From assembly GCA_003235605.1 (NCBI GenBank), contig QJVU01000110.1, positions 1-8,897 on the forward strand: a DNA stretch of 8,897 nt, written 5' to 3'. The notes below the pieces were generated by a model. That model ran no database searches. It saw nothing but the letters and a program-made list of their open reading frames with translations, and was not told the DNA's origin. Both the position numbers and the translations under genes were made by a program. Position 1 is the stretch's first letter. Every line of letters begins with the position of its first letter. This stretch comes from Planctomycetota bacterium. GTDB lineage: Bacteria; Planctomycetota; UBA1135; UBA2386. Positions 1 to 6,264 of this stretch are shown in pieces.

Positions 1-758
1 CGGAAGTGACTGGTCCGCAGCAGCCACTCGCCCCCGCCGGGGATCTGCTCCGGCGTCTGGATGCCGGCTGGTTTTGAGTCGTCGGGGCGGGGGTGCGCGC
101 GCGCCAAGGCGTTCAACGCACGGCCCAGGTCGGTCTCCCGGGGGCGGCCCCAGTCGTACAGCCGGTAGGTCACGTCCGAGTTCTGCTGGATCTCGAACAG
201 CACCAGCTCCGGGCCGATTGAATGCACGGTGCCGGACGGGACGTAGATGGCCTCACCGACCCGGGGCTGGAAGGTCTGCAGCAGGCCCTCCACCGCGGCA
301 GTGTGCGCCACCGCGACGAGCGCCTCCTGGGTGACGCCGGGTTTGGTCCCCAGCATGATCCGTCCGCCGGTGCCGCTCAGCAGTACGACCCAGCCCTCGT
401 GCTTGCCGCCTTCGGTGTTCTCGCCGTTGGGCGCTGGGTCCGGATGCACCTGAACGGAAAGGCGCTCCGTGGCGTCGATGAACTTCAACAACAGCGGAAA
501 GTACCCTTGCGGGGTGGGCGAAACGCCGGCACCCAACAGGCGAATCGGATCCTCCTCCATCAGGCTTCGCAGCGTCCTGTCGCTGCCGCGGAGGAGGCTG
601 GAGCCGTCGGGGCGATCGTAGAGCTCCCAGGTCTCGCCGATCTTCTCGCCGGGGGGCAGCGCAATCTGGAGCACCGACCCCAAGCGCCGGCCACCCCAGA
701 CCTTGGGCACGAACCTGCGCTCGAGGATGAAGGGTCTGAGGTCGGGCTGCGCTGCCAT
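1..758 (-). CDS. manA: Mannose-6-phosphate isomerase, class I (3' end outside window)
   Basis: Interconverts mannose 6-phosphate and fructose 6-phosphate in the cytoplasm, linking glycolysis to GDP-mannose and glycan synthesis. I translated the minus strand from the ATG at 758; the frame stays open to base 1, giving 252 residues without the C-terminus. Family landmarks in order are KVWGG (19-23), GETWELYDRP (41-50), FPLLLKFIDA (87-96), SVQVHPD (101-107), KHEGWVVL (119-126), VPSGTVHSIG (173-182) and YDWGRP (201-206). The expected zinc ligands are present as Q103, H105, E121 and H179, and the catalytic arginine of the family matches R205. The compact form resembles short Bacillus-type ManA of just over 300 residues, so perhaps 60 residues are missing. 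No convincing Shine-Dalgarno precedes the start. It lies 65 bp downstream of the DUF420 gene on the same strand, so co-transcription is possible but there is no functional link. Confidence 0.94.
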   Translation of the reverse strand, partial: MAAQPDLRPFILERRFVPKVWGGRRLGSVLQIALPPGEKIGETWELYDRPDGSSLLRGSDRTLRSLMEEDPIRLLGAGVSPTPQGYFPLLLKFIDATERLSVQVHPDPAPNGENTEGGKHEGWVVLLSGTGGRIMLGTKPGVTQEALVAVAHTAAVEGLLQTFQPRVGEAIYVPSGTVHSIGPELVLFEIQQNSDVTYRLYDWGRPRETDLGRALNALARAHPRPDDSKPAGIQTPEQIPGGGEWLLRTSHF

Positions 759-823
759 TGGATGGGGTCGGGTAGGAGCAATGTTTAGCCCCCGGCCGCT
801 GGCCAGGCCAGAGGCGCTACGGA

Positions 824-1237
824 TCAACGGTGGTAGAGCATCAGGTAGACGACGACGCCGGTGATCGACACGTAGATCCAGATTGGCGCCGTGATCCTGG
901 CGATGCGACGGTGCTTCTCGCGCCGACCCCGTATTCCCAGGACCACCGTCGTGACGAGCAGCGGCGCCAGCGCCACCGCCAGGAACACGTGGCTGATGAG
1001 GATCGCGAAGTAGACGTAACGGATCGCTCCCTCGCCCTTGAAGGTCACAGGCTCGCAGGTCAGGTGGTAGGTCAGATAGCTGGCAAAGAACAGTGCCGAC
1101 ACCGTCGCAGCTGCCAGCATGAGGGCCTTGTGCGTGGATTCCTTCCGGCTCCTGATGGCGAACAGGCCTGCAACCGTCAGCACGAGAGCTGTGGCGTTCA
1201 GCGTGGCGTTGACATCGGCAAGGAAGCGGAGGTCCAT
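824..1237 (-). CDS. ctaM: DUF420 (YozB/CtaM-like) membrane protein, probable cytochrome oxidase assembly factor
   Basis: A 137-residue integral membrane protein with four predicted helices, at about residues 10-28, 38-57, 75-100 and 117-134. Histidines lie near membrane boundaries (H36, H58, H83, H109, H136), as is typical of DUF420 proteins and suggestive of heme or metal handling. Known of the family: the Gram-positive members YozB/CtaM are needed for a functional aa3-type heme-copper oxidase. The exact biochemistry is unsettled. Here it starts 4 bp after the ctaB stop, so it is almost certainly the third gene of the ctaA-ctaB operon, which supports a role in heme A oxidase maturation. The ATG at 1237 gives a short N-terminal tail before the first helix. 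The family assignment rests on length, helix pattern, histidines and context. The symbol is by analogy and is less certain than the family. Confidence 0.8.
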   Translation of the reverse strand: MDLRFLADVNATLNATALVLTVAGLFAIRSRKESTHKALMLAAATVSALFFASYLTYHLTCEPVTFKGEGAIRYVYFAILISHVFLAVALAPLLVTTVVLGIRGRREKHRRIARITAPIWIYVSITGVVVYLMLYHR

Positions 1238-1241
1238 CGCG

Positions 1242-2120
1242 TTATCGAGCGTTGTCGAACACCATGATCCCCAGCAGCATGGGGAGGTAGACGATAGAGA
1301 CCAGGAAGCACTGTCGCATGGCGCGATCCGTGCGAAGCCTGGCGGCAGCGACCGTCGGCACGAGGAACAGGATCCCCAGCAGCATGGCGGCGAAGAGGTA
1401 GAGGTCTCCCGTCATGCCGAGAAAGCGTGGCCACAGGCTGACCAGCACCAAGGCGCTGCAGTAGAGCACCATCTGGTTGGCGGTTGTGCGGCCCCCGGGG
1501 CTCACTACCGGCAGCATCTTCATGCCCGCCCGTTCGTAATCGGCGCGGTAGCGCCACGCGATCGCCAGGAAGTGCGGTACCTGCCAGAAGAACAGGATCA
1601 TGAACAGCGCCAGCGCCCGGTGATCGACGCTGCCGGTGGCGGCTGCGTAGCCCACGACCGGCGGGAGAGCACCGGGTATGGCCCCGACCAGGGTGTTCAG
1701 CGGCGAATGCCGCTTCAGAGGGGTGTATACCAGGACATAGGTGAATGCGATCGCGCCACAGAGCAGGGTCGCGGCAGTCGTGGTGCCATAGCGGAGCAGT
1801 GACACGCCGACGGTCACCATGACCAGCCCGAAGACCAGCGCTGCCCGTGGGGCCAGCCGGCCGGTGGGGAGGGGGCGGCCGGCAGTGCGCCGCATGCGGC
1901 TGTCCGCTTCCCGTTCGAGGAACATGTTCAACGCGTTGCCCCCCACCGCCACCAGCACGGTGCCAAGCAGCGCATAGACCACGAGCCCCGGCGCCGGTAC
2001 CCGATCGCCCATGTAGATCCCCGCAAGCACCGCCAGGACCGCCAGGGCCGAGAGACGCAGCTTGCCGAGCTCCAGGTAGGCGGCGGCCTTGGCAAGGGTG
2101 CTGGTCGATTCGGCGGTCAA
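1242..2120 (-). CDS. ctaB: Protoheme IX farnesyltransferase (heme O synthase)
   Basis: Membrane prenyltransferase that adds a farnesyl group from farnesyl diphosphate to heme B, giving heme O, the precursor of heme A. It is a 292-residue UbiA-superfamily protein with many hydrophobic helices. The first aspartate-rich prenyl-diphosphate region is visible at NALNMFLEREADSRM (62-76), followed by RTAGRPLPTGRL (78-89). YTPLKRHSPLNTLVGAIPG (132-150) is diagnostic of the CtaB/CyoE group rather than other UbiA enzymes. The second conserved region is FFWQVPHFLAIAWRYRADYE (177-196) with AGMKMLPV after it. Length is normal for the family. The start is a TTG at 2120 whose last two bases are shared with the ctaA stop (TTGA, positions 2120-2117), implying translational coupling; no strong ribosome binding site is seen. 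It sits between ctaA upstream and the DUF420 gene downstream. Confidence 0.97.
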   Translation of the reverse strand: MTAESTSTLAKAAAYLELGKLRLSALAVLAVLAGIYMGDRVPAPGLVVYALLGTVLVAVGGNALNMFLEREADSRMRRTAGRPLPTGRLAPRAALVFGLVMVTVGVSLLRYGTTTAATLLCGAIAFTYVLVYTPLKRHSPLNTLVGAIPGALPPVVGYAAATGSVDHRALALFMILFFWQVPHFLAIAWRYRADYERAGMKMLPVVSPGGRTTANQMVLYCSALVLVSLWPRFLGMTGDLYLFAAMLLGILFLVPTVAAARLRTDRAMRQCFLVSIVYLPMLLGIMVFDNAR

Positions 2121-3091
2121 GATCGCAGCCGGGGGGCCAGGTTGCGGTAGGTGCGGGCAACCAGCAGAGTGGCCACAAGCAACAGGGTGGCTCCGAGCAG
2201 GACGTGAGCACTCTGCACTGCAGCCCTGGCGAGGGACTTGGCGGACTCGGCGTTGGCCAGGTGCTTGGGGTTGCGGACCGCCAGCGTGACGAAGCCCAGG
2301 ACCAGCTGTCCCAACAGGATGCCCAGCGTGAATCGGGACAACCGCCGGAACCCGGGAACCCCCGCAAAGCGACTACCGCTGTAGGCGGCAGCGATCAGGA
2401 TCGCCAAGGACACGACCAGCGCGAAACCGACATGGATCCACAGGGCATAAGCACTGTTCGTGTGGCGCAGGATGGCCCCGAACAAGGCTTGCAGGATGAC
2501 CAGCGCCAAGGCCACCACCGCCAGGCCACGGGCGGTGCGGACCATGCCAGGCGCGCAGGCCACCTGGGTCCGCCAGGCGTCAGAGAGACAGAAGGCGACA
2601 ACGGTCGTCAAGGACAGCAGGGTCGGCGCCAGCACACCGTGGGTGACCGAGTTCGCCGGGGGCAGCGCGTCCAGCACCCCGGTTCCGCCGACCACGCCCT
2701 GGACCACGACCAGCCCGAGGATCCCGACCATCAGCCACCGCATCCAACGGCGAGGGTCGACCCACCAGACCCAGGCGACCAGCCCGATGGTCAGGATGCC
2801 CAGGCTCGCCCCCCAGACCCGGTGGAAGTACTCGAAGAACTTGGGGAGCTCGCCCAGGTCGATCGGGTAGATCCAGTAGCCGTCGGCAAGGGGCCAGTCC
2901 TTGAAAGCCATCCCCGAGTTGGTGCTGGTGACCATGGCGCCGGTCTTGATCTGCAGAAAGCACCAGATCACCACCAGGACCGAGTAACGAAAGAGACCGC
3001 GGACCGGCCGAACGGTGGTTCCAGCGACCTCGCGAACCGGAGTCGCGGACTCGCGAACGGGGGTCTCGCGGGTGATCGGGAGGGAGTCCAT
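2117..3091 (-). CDS. ctaA: Heme A synthase (COX15/CtaA family)
   Basis: Membrane enzyme that oxidises the C8 methyl of heme O to a formyl group, giving heme A for aa3/caa3 oxidases. Numbered from the ATG at 3091 it has 324 residues and about eight helices. Signatures are the region after the first helix, GAMVTSTNSGMAFKDWPL (51-68), the ExxHR motif EYFHR (87-91), THG (150-152), ILRHTNSAYALWIHVG (207-222) and SAHVLLGA (294-301). The four expected heme-ligand histidines are H90, H151, H220 and H296. A TTG at 3142 would add 17 residues, but it lies only a few bases past the terminator hairpin, leaving no room for a leader, so I prefer 3091. No good Shine-Dalgarno precedes either. A roughly 35-residue charged N-terminal extension contains a short tandem repeat. 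It is the first gene of the ctaA-ctaB-DUF420 operon and overlaps ctaB by 4 bp. Confidence 0.95.
   Translation of the reverse strand: MDSLPITRETPVRESATPVREVAGTTVRPVRGLFRYSVLVVIWCFLQIKTGAMVTSTNSGMAFKDWPLADGYWIYPIDLGELPKFFEYFHRVWGASLGILTIGLVAWVWWVDPRRWMRWLMVGILGLVVVQGVVGGTGVLDALPPANSVTHGVLAPTLLSLTTVVAFCLSDAWRTQVACAPGMVRTARGLAVVALALVILQALFGAILRHTNSAYALWIHVGFALVVSLAILIAAAYSGSRFAGVPGFRRLSRFTLGILLGQLVLGFVTLAVRNPKHLANAESAKSLARAAVQSAHVLLGATLLLVATLLVARTYRNLAPRLRS
3026..3068 (-). repeat. Imperfect 21-bp tandem repeat in the ctaA N-terminal extension
   Basis: Two adjacent copies share the core CTCGCGAAC on the plus strand with a 21-bp offset. They encode the seven-residue repeat ETPVRES / ATPVREV just ahead of the first CtaA membrane helix. 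The period is a whole number of codons, so it probably reflects in-frame duplication in a weakly constrained cytoplasmic tail. No function is known to me. Confidence 0.6.
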
Positions 3092-3143
3092 GGCGCCAAG
3101 AACAGCCACGTGGCGTGCGTTCTTTCGGCGAGCATAGGACAAG

Positions 3144-3174
3144 AAAAAGCCCGAGCCAGAAGGCTCGGGCTTTT
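3144..3174 (-). terminator. Intrinsic terminator of the small-protein/TPR transcription unit
   Basis: Perfect 13-bp inverted repeat: AAAAGCCCGAGCC at 3145-3157 and GGCTCGGGCTTTT at 3162-3174, with loop AGAA. Read on the minus strand, the GC-rich stem is followed by five T residues, a classic Rho-independent terminator. It starts 31 bp after the stop of the exported TPR-like protein gene and ends 52 bp before the preferred ctaA start, so it separates the two minus-strand units. Its symmetry would also let it act on plus-strand transcripts, but no plus-strand gene ends here. Confidence 0.87.
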
Positions 3175-3205
3175 CCTGCCGGGGGTTGCCTGGGCGGGAT
3201 CCCGC

Positions 3206-4030
3206 TTACATGGAGCGCGTGCCTGACTCCCCGTCTTCGAACGCCTCCCACATCGGGCGCTCGTGATCCGCAACCTCAACGCCGGTGATCGTGCGATCCA
3301 GCTCCTGCTCCGGGGTGGTCTGCGCAACCTCGGCCAGCCTTCGCGTCTCCGGGTCAGGCTCCTTCGTCAACGACATCGCCAAATGCATGTGCTTGAGGGC
3401 CTGGTCCGCTTCGCCGATCCGCAGGTGGCAGATCGCCAGGCTCCGGTGCATGTTGAAGAGCACGTTGTCCGGAACATCGTCGGCCTGCGCCAGGGACAGC
3501 TCGGAGATCGCCTTCCGCCACTCGCGCTTCTTCATGAACTGCGCGCCACGGTAGAGGTGGCTCAGCAGGCTGGTGGTCACCTTCTTGGACTTCGGCGTGA
3601 ACCCGCGCACTTCGATCCACGGCTCGCCCGAGAACACGTGACGCACGACGCCGATGACGTCGAGCCGCGTGTACAGCTTCAGACTGTAGAGGTCCTCCAC
3701 CTGCGGACTGGTCTTGGCAAGGAACAGCAGCGGGAACGGTGCTTCGTACTCCTCCTTCTGCCAGATCGGCTGTTCCTCAGCCCAGGCGTAGAAGTTCGTG
3801 TACCGCGAGGGTACGAACCGGGTGAAGAACGGGTTCTTCACCGTGCCGATGGACACAAACTGGACAGGGAACCTCACCCAGACTCCCTGGTAGGCCTCTG
3901 CCGTCTTGCGAATCTGCGAGAGGGTCGTTTGGACGATCTTGCCGGTCAGGGGCTCCCCGTCCTCACCACTTTGCGCAAGGCACGGGGTGACGAGAGCGAG
4001 AGACAAGCCAAGGGTCAGGACGATCTTCAT
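3206..4030 (-). CDS. Exported protein with possible OB-fold-like N-terminal half and TPR-like C-terminal part
   Basis: Function unknown. Started at the ATG at 4030 it has 274 residues and begins with a clean signal peptide, MKIVLTLGLSLALVTPCLA, with likely signal peptidase I cleavage before Q20. The one cysteine there is preceded by proline, so it is not a lipobox. Residues about 30-143 are rich in alternating hydrophobic strands; YTRLDVIGVVR (120-130) and EPWIEVRGF (136-144) recall the last strands of OB-fold domains. Residues about 155-222 form two helical hairpins typical of tetratricopeptide repeats (YRGAQFMKKREWRKAISEL; LAICHLRIGEADQALKHMHL). The C-terminal 50 residues are acidic. An ATG at 4057 would put nine residues before the signal peptide; 4030 is better placed and has AAGGT about 10 bases upstream. 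It follows the small-protein gene by 33 bp and is closed by the terminator at 3144-3174. The gene itself is secure; the OB assignment is a guess. Confidence 0.82.
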   Translation of the reverse strand: MKIVLTLGLSLALVTPCLAQSGEDGEPLTGKIVQTTLSQIRKTAEAYQGVWVRFPVQFVSIGTVKNPFFTRFVPSRYTNFYAWAEEQPIWQKEEYEAPFPLLFLAKTSPQVEDLYSLKLYTRLDVIGVVRHVFSGEPWIEVRGFTPKSKKVTTSLLSHLYRGAQFMKKREWRKAISELSLAQADDVPDNVLFNMHRSLAICHLRIGEADQALKHMHLAMSLTKEPDPETRRLAEVAQTTPEQELDRTITGVEVADHERPMWEAFEDGESGTRSM

Positions 4031-4063
4031 TGGGTTGGCTACCTTCGTGAACGACATGGGTCG

Positions 4064-4237
4064 CTATTCGGTCAAGCGATCCATGAGTCTTTGCAATGCG
4101 GAATCGAGCATGTCGTCTGGCAGTTCCTCACCGCGGCGTACCAGATCCCGGAGCAGCTTCACGCGCTGCTCCCGGGTGAGGTCTCCCTCCAACAGCTCCC
4201 GAACGATCTGTTCCACTTTCGGATCCTCTCCGGCCAT
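4064..4237 (-). CDS. Small charged helical protein of unknown function
   Basis: From the ATG at 4237 the product is 57 residues, starting MAGEDPKVEQIVRELLEGD and ending QRLMDRLTE. It is highly charged and predicted to form two or three amphipathic helices, with no signal peptide or membrane segment. I do not recognise a family. The frame is open further upstream, with another ATG at 4282 (72 residues) and one at 4405, but the extra residues are Pro/Gly/Arg-rich and look non-coding, so the shortest start is preferred. No strong ribosome binding site is visible. It ends 33 bp before the exported TPR-like protein gene on the same strand, so the two are probably co-transcribed. Amphipathic, codon-like composition supports a real gene, but its size keeps confidence moderate. 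Confidence 0.5.
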   Translation of the reverse strand: MAGEDPKVEQIVRELLEGDLTREQRVKLLRDLVRRGEELPDDMLDSALQRLMDRLTE

Positions 4238-4344
4238 GGTGTGATTCAGTAGGCGCGGACGCGGTGGTAGCGAATCCCCCATGGGAGGCCCACTTCCACC
4301 GCCCCTGTATCGGACGTTTTGGGCACCCGGCTTGACCGACCCCG

Positions 4345-4373
4345 GTGACCTTGCCACAGTCCGGTGGTATTCT
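4345..4373 (+). promoter_or_regulatory. Candidate extended -10 promoter for the lamin-tail protein gene
   Basis: An extended -10 element, TGGTATTCT, lies at 4365-4373. A weak -35 match, GTGACC, lies at 4345-4350 with a 17-bp spacer. Transcription would begin near 4380, about 100 bases before the ATG at 4484. It sits in the 246-bp divergent intergenic region 4238-4483, which must also hold the promoter of the minus-strand unit; I could not pick that one out. This is motif matching only. Confidence 0.25.
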
Positions 4374-4483
4374 CCGTCCCTGCGGAAGCTCCGCGGCCAG
4401 CCCATGCCCTGCTTTCCCGCAGCCCATCGCTGGGGCCACAGGCCCTAACCCAAGACCGGCCAACCCGTTAGTCCGCACATCCC

Positions 4484-5542
4484 ATGAGTGTCAAGAAACG
4501 CCTCCCCGTCCTGATCCTGGCTCTCTGTGGTATTTCGTGTCTCACCGCCGGCCTCGGCGCCCAGGTTGTGATTCACGAGATCAACTTCAGCCCACAGTCC
4601 AGCGGCGACGACCAGTGGATCGAGATCGTCAACCTGGGTCAGTCCGTCCAGGACATCAGCACCTGGTCGATCTACCAGGCCACGAAGACGGCGAGCAAGC
4701 CCCAGAACTACTGGTTCGGCCTCCCCTCCGGAACGACCCTGGAGAGCAACGCCATCATGCGGGTCCATTGGGGAGCCCAGATCACGTCGACCGCCAACGC
4801 CCTGGACATCCAGACCGGCAACAACGTCAAGAACTTCCTGTTCGGCCTTGGCTGGGAGGCCTTGGATCCGAAGGGGGGCGCCCTTGCGCTGCTGAACACC
4901 AACCTCAACGCCAACATGAACAAGGCGAGCAGCTTTGAGGATTGGGTGAGCTGGGGTGCAAGCGGTTTCGTCCGGGAGAGCCTCGCGATCCAGGCCGGCC
5001 TCTGGAAAGAGGACCAGTTCGTCAAGGCGCCCACTGCGAAGGAGAGCATTGCACTCGCCACCTTCCTGCAGGCGGAGCCGACCCCTCCCTCCGCATACTT
5101 CCTGGATCACACCCCGACGCCATCTGCGGGCAACCACCAGGGGTTCTTCGCGGACACCTACGGGAAGGAGTCCTGTGCGACAGGATCGGCCAAGAAGGCC
5201 CAGTTGTGGTTCGAGGGAGTTCCCGCCGGAGGCAACGACGACTTTGCCTTCACCATCGACAACACCCGCGGCCCGGTGTACCGGGAGCAGGTGGTCCTGC
5301 TGATCAACGGGTCCGTGGGAGGCGGACAGACCTTCGGGGGCTGCCCGGTACACGTGAAATCCATCGAGACCAGCTTTCTGCTGGGCCCGATCCCGGCGAC
5401 CCTCGGCACCACGAAGATCCCCATCTCCCTGAACATCCCGGGGGCCAGTGGCGCCTGGCTGGACTTCCAGGCCTTCGTGGGCTCCACGACCTCCCCGGAC
5501 ATCAGCCTTTCGAACCTGCTGGAGATCTTCTTCGGCTACTAG
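4484..5542 (+). CDS. Secreted lamin-tail-domain (LTD) protein with C-terminal beta module
   Basis: A 352-residue exported protein of unknown role. Residues 1-26 are a signal peptide (KKR, then a hydrophobic stretch, cleavage after GLGA). Residues about 27-220 fit a bacterial lamin tail domain: VVIHEINFSP (28-37), QWIEIVNLG (44-52), STWSIYQA (59-66), WEALDPKGGALALLN (124-138), DWVSWGASG (153-161) and a closing DHTPTPSAGN (208-217), the usual end of the domain. Bacterial LTDs are immunoglobulin-like folds on extracellular or surface proteins, often beside nucleases, phosphatases or adhesion modules. No catalytic domain is present here. Residues about 231-352 form a second beta-rich module with two cysteines (C231, C287), ending SNLLEIFFGY. 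It resembles terminal modules I recall from secreted planctomycete proteins, but I cannot verify this. There is no LPXTG or PEP-CTERM tail. No Shine-Dalgarno precedes the ATG. It converges on rsmD. Confidence 0.9.
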   Translation: MSVKKRLPVLILALCGISCLTAGLGAQVVIHEINFSPQSSGDDQWIEIVNLGQSVQDISTWSIYQATKTASKPQNYWFGLPSGTTLESNAIMRVHWGAQITSTANALDIQTGNNVKNFLFGLGWEALDPKGGALALLNTNLNANMNKASSFEDWVSWGASGFVRESLAIQAGLWKEDQFVKAPTAKESIALATFLQAEPTPPSAYFLDHTPTPSAGNHQGFFADTYGKESCATGSAKKAQLWFEGVPAGGNDDFAFTIDNTRGPVYREQVVLLINGSVGGGQTFGGCPVHVKSIETSFLLGPIPATLGTTKIPISLNIPGASGAWLDFQAFVGSTTSPDISLSNLLEIFFGY

Positions 5543-5575
5543 GCTGCCGGGCTGCCAGGGACGGCGGGTTGCTGG

Positions 5576-6181
5576 CTACGGAGTGTTGCCACCTGTCCGG
5601 GTCCACCGCTGGATCACGGCGATGGCGCTTCGCCCCCAGCGCCGGAGGTCGACCTCCACGTCGGAGTCGAAGTCGTCCTCATCCAGGTAGCCATCCAGGA
5701 AGTGGAGGCAGATCACGCCCGACGGGGCCAGGCGCTCCAGCAGGCGGCGGACCTGGTAGGCGGCTTTCGTGGGGTCCTCCGTCACCGCCTTGAACGGGGG
5801 GTCCACGAAGACCAGGTCCGGGGGCACCTCCGCCTCCTCTCCCTGGGGCGTCACCGGCGCCAGTTGCCACGCATCCGCCTTCAAGACATGGCAGCGGGCC
5901 TTCGCCTTCGGCCCGAGCAGGTCCAGGTTGCTGCGAAGGACCTTGAGGGCCTGGTTGCTCTTCTCCACGAAGACCACCCGACGGGCACCACGGGACAAGG
6001 CTTCGATGCCAGTGGCGCCGGTGCCGGCGAAAAGGTCCCACACCTCCTTGCCAGCAACCCGGTCGCCCAGGATGTTGAACAGGGCTTCCCGCACCTGGCC
6101 CAGCAGCGGGCGGGTCCCGAGGCCCTTGACGCTGTTCAGGTTCCGCCCCCGGAACTCACCGCTGATCACTCGCAGCGCCAT
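5576..6181 (-). CDS. rsmD: 16S rRNA (guanine(966)-N(2))-methyltransferase
   Basis: Cytoplasmic SAM-dependent enzyme that methylates N2 of G966 in helix 31 of 16S rRNA during 30S assembly. The 201-residue product begins with the family pattern LRVISGEFRGRNL (3-15), GTRPLLGQVREALFNIL (22-38). The SAM-binding motif I is VWDLFAGTGATGIEALSRGA (47-66), an acidic residue ends the second strand (FVEKSNQA, E73), and the catalytic motif IV is DLVFVDPPF (122-130). These exclude generic methyltransferases and match RsmD. Length is normal. RsmD is often next to coaD; that neighbour is absent here. The ATG at 6181 is 83 bp from the divergent dapA start, with a GGGAG about 12 bases upstream as a possible weak ribosome binding site. 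The 3' end lies 33 bp from the convergent lamin-tail gene, and I see no clear hairpin between them. Confidence 0.96.
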   Translation of the reverse strand: MALRVISGEFRGRNLNSVKGLGTRPLLGQVREALFNILGDRVAGKEVWDLFAGTGATGIEALSRGARRVVFVEKSNQALKVLRSNLDLLGPKAKARCHVLKADAWQLAPVTPQGEEAEVPPDLVFVDPPFKAVTEDPTKAAYQVRRLLERLAPSGVICLHFLDGYLDEDDFDSDVEVDLRRWGRSAIAVIQRWTRTGGNTP

Positions 6182-6246
6182 GCGGCCTGGATCTCCCTAC
6201 CGGTTCCAGCTGCTGCGACTATAGCAACCCTGATCAAACACCCCCC

Positions 6247-6252
6247 AGAGGA
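6247..6252 (+). promoter_or_regulatory. Probable dapA ribosome binding site
   Basis: AGAGGA at 6247-6252 resembles the anti-Shine-Dalgarno complement and lies 12 bases before the ATG at 6265. The spacing is longer than ideal, but the site supports that start, which also gives the family's normal N-terminus. Confidence 0.45.
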
Positions 6253-6264
6253 ACACGACACGTC

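Noticed and set aside
222..788. A plus-strand frame opposite manA
   Set aside because: The minus strand gives an unbroken ManA with all its zinc ligands; the plus-strand product matches nothing I recognise.
1198..2367. A 389-codon minus-strand frame overlapping ctaB and part of ctaA
   Set aside because: It is out of frame with CtaB, and its product is rich in Arg, Ser, Pro and His without motifs. CtaB and CtaA fully explain the region.
1847..3226. A 459-codon plus-strand open frame opposite ctaA and ctaB
   Set aside because: Its product is a Gln/Pro/Gly/Arg-rich, low-complexity sequence with no domain. It is antisense to two unmistakable enzymes and arises from third-position GC bias.
4433..4445. 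Small inverted repeat GGGCC-ACA-GGCCC before the lamin-tail gene
   Set aside because: A 5-bp stem with a 3-base loop and no T-run is expected by chance in sequence this GC-rich.
4445..5353. A 302-codon minus-strand frame opposite the lamin-tail gene
   Set aside because: The opposite strand encodes a signal peptide plus a recognisable LTD. The antisense product has no recognisable features.
5543..5575. Possible bidirectional terminator between the convergent lamin-tail and rsmD genes
   Set aside because: There are GC-rich partial repeats (GCTGCC, GCCGGG) but no good stem followed by a T-run on either strand.
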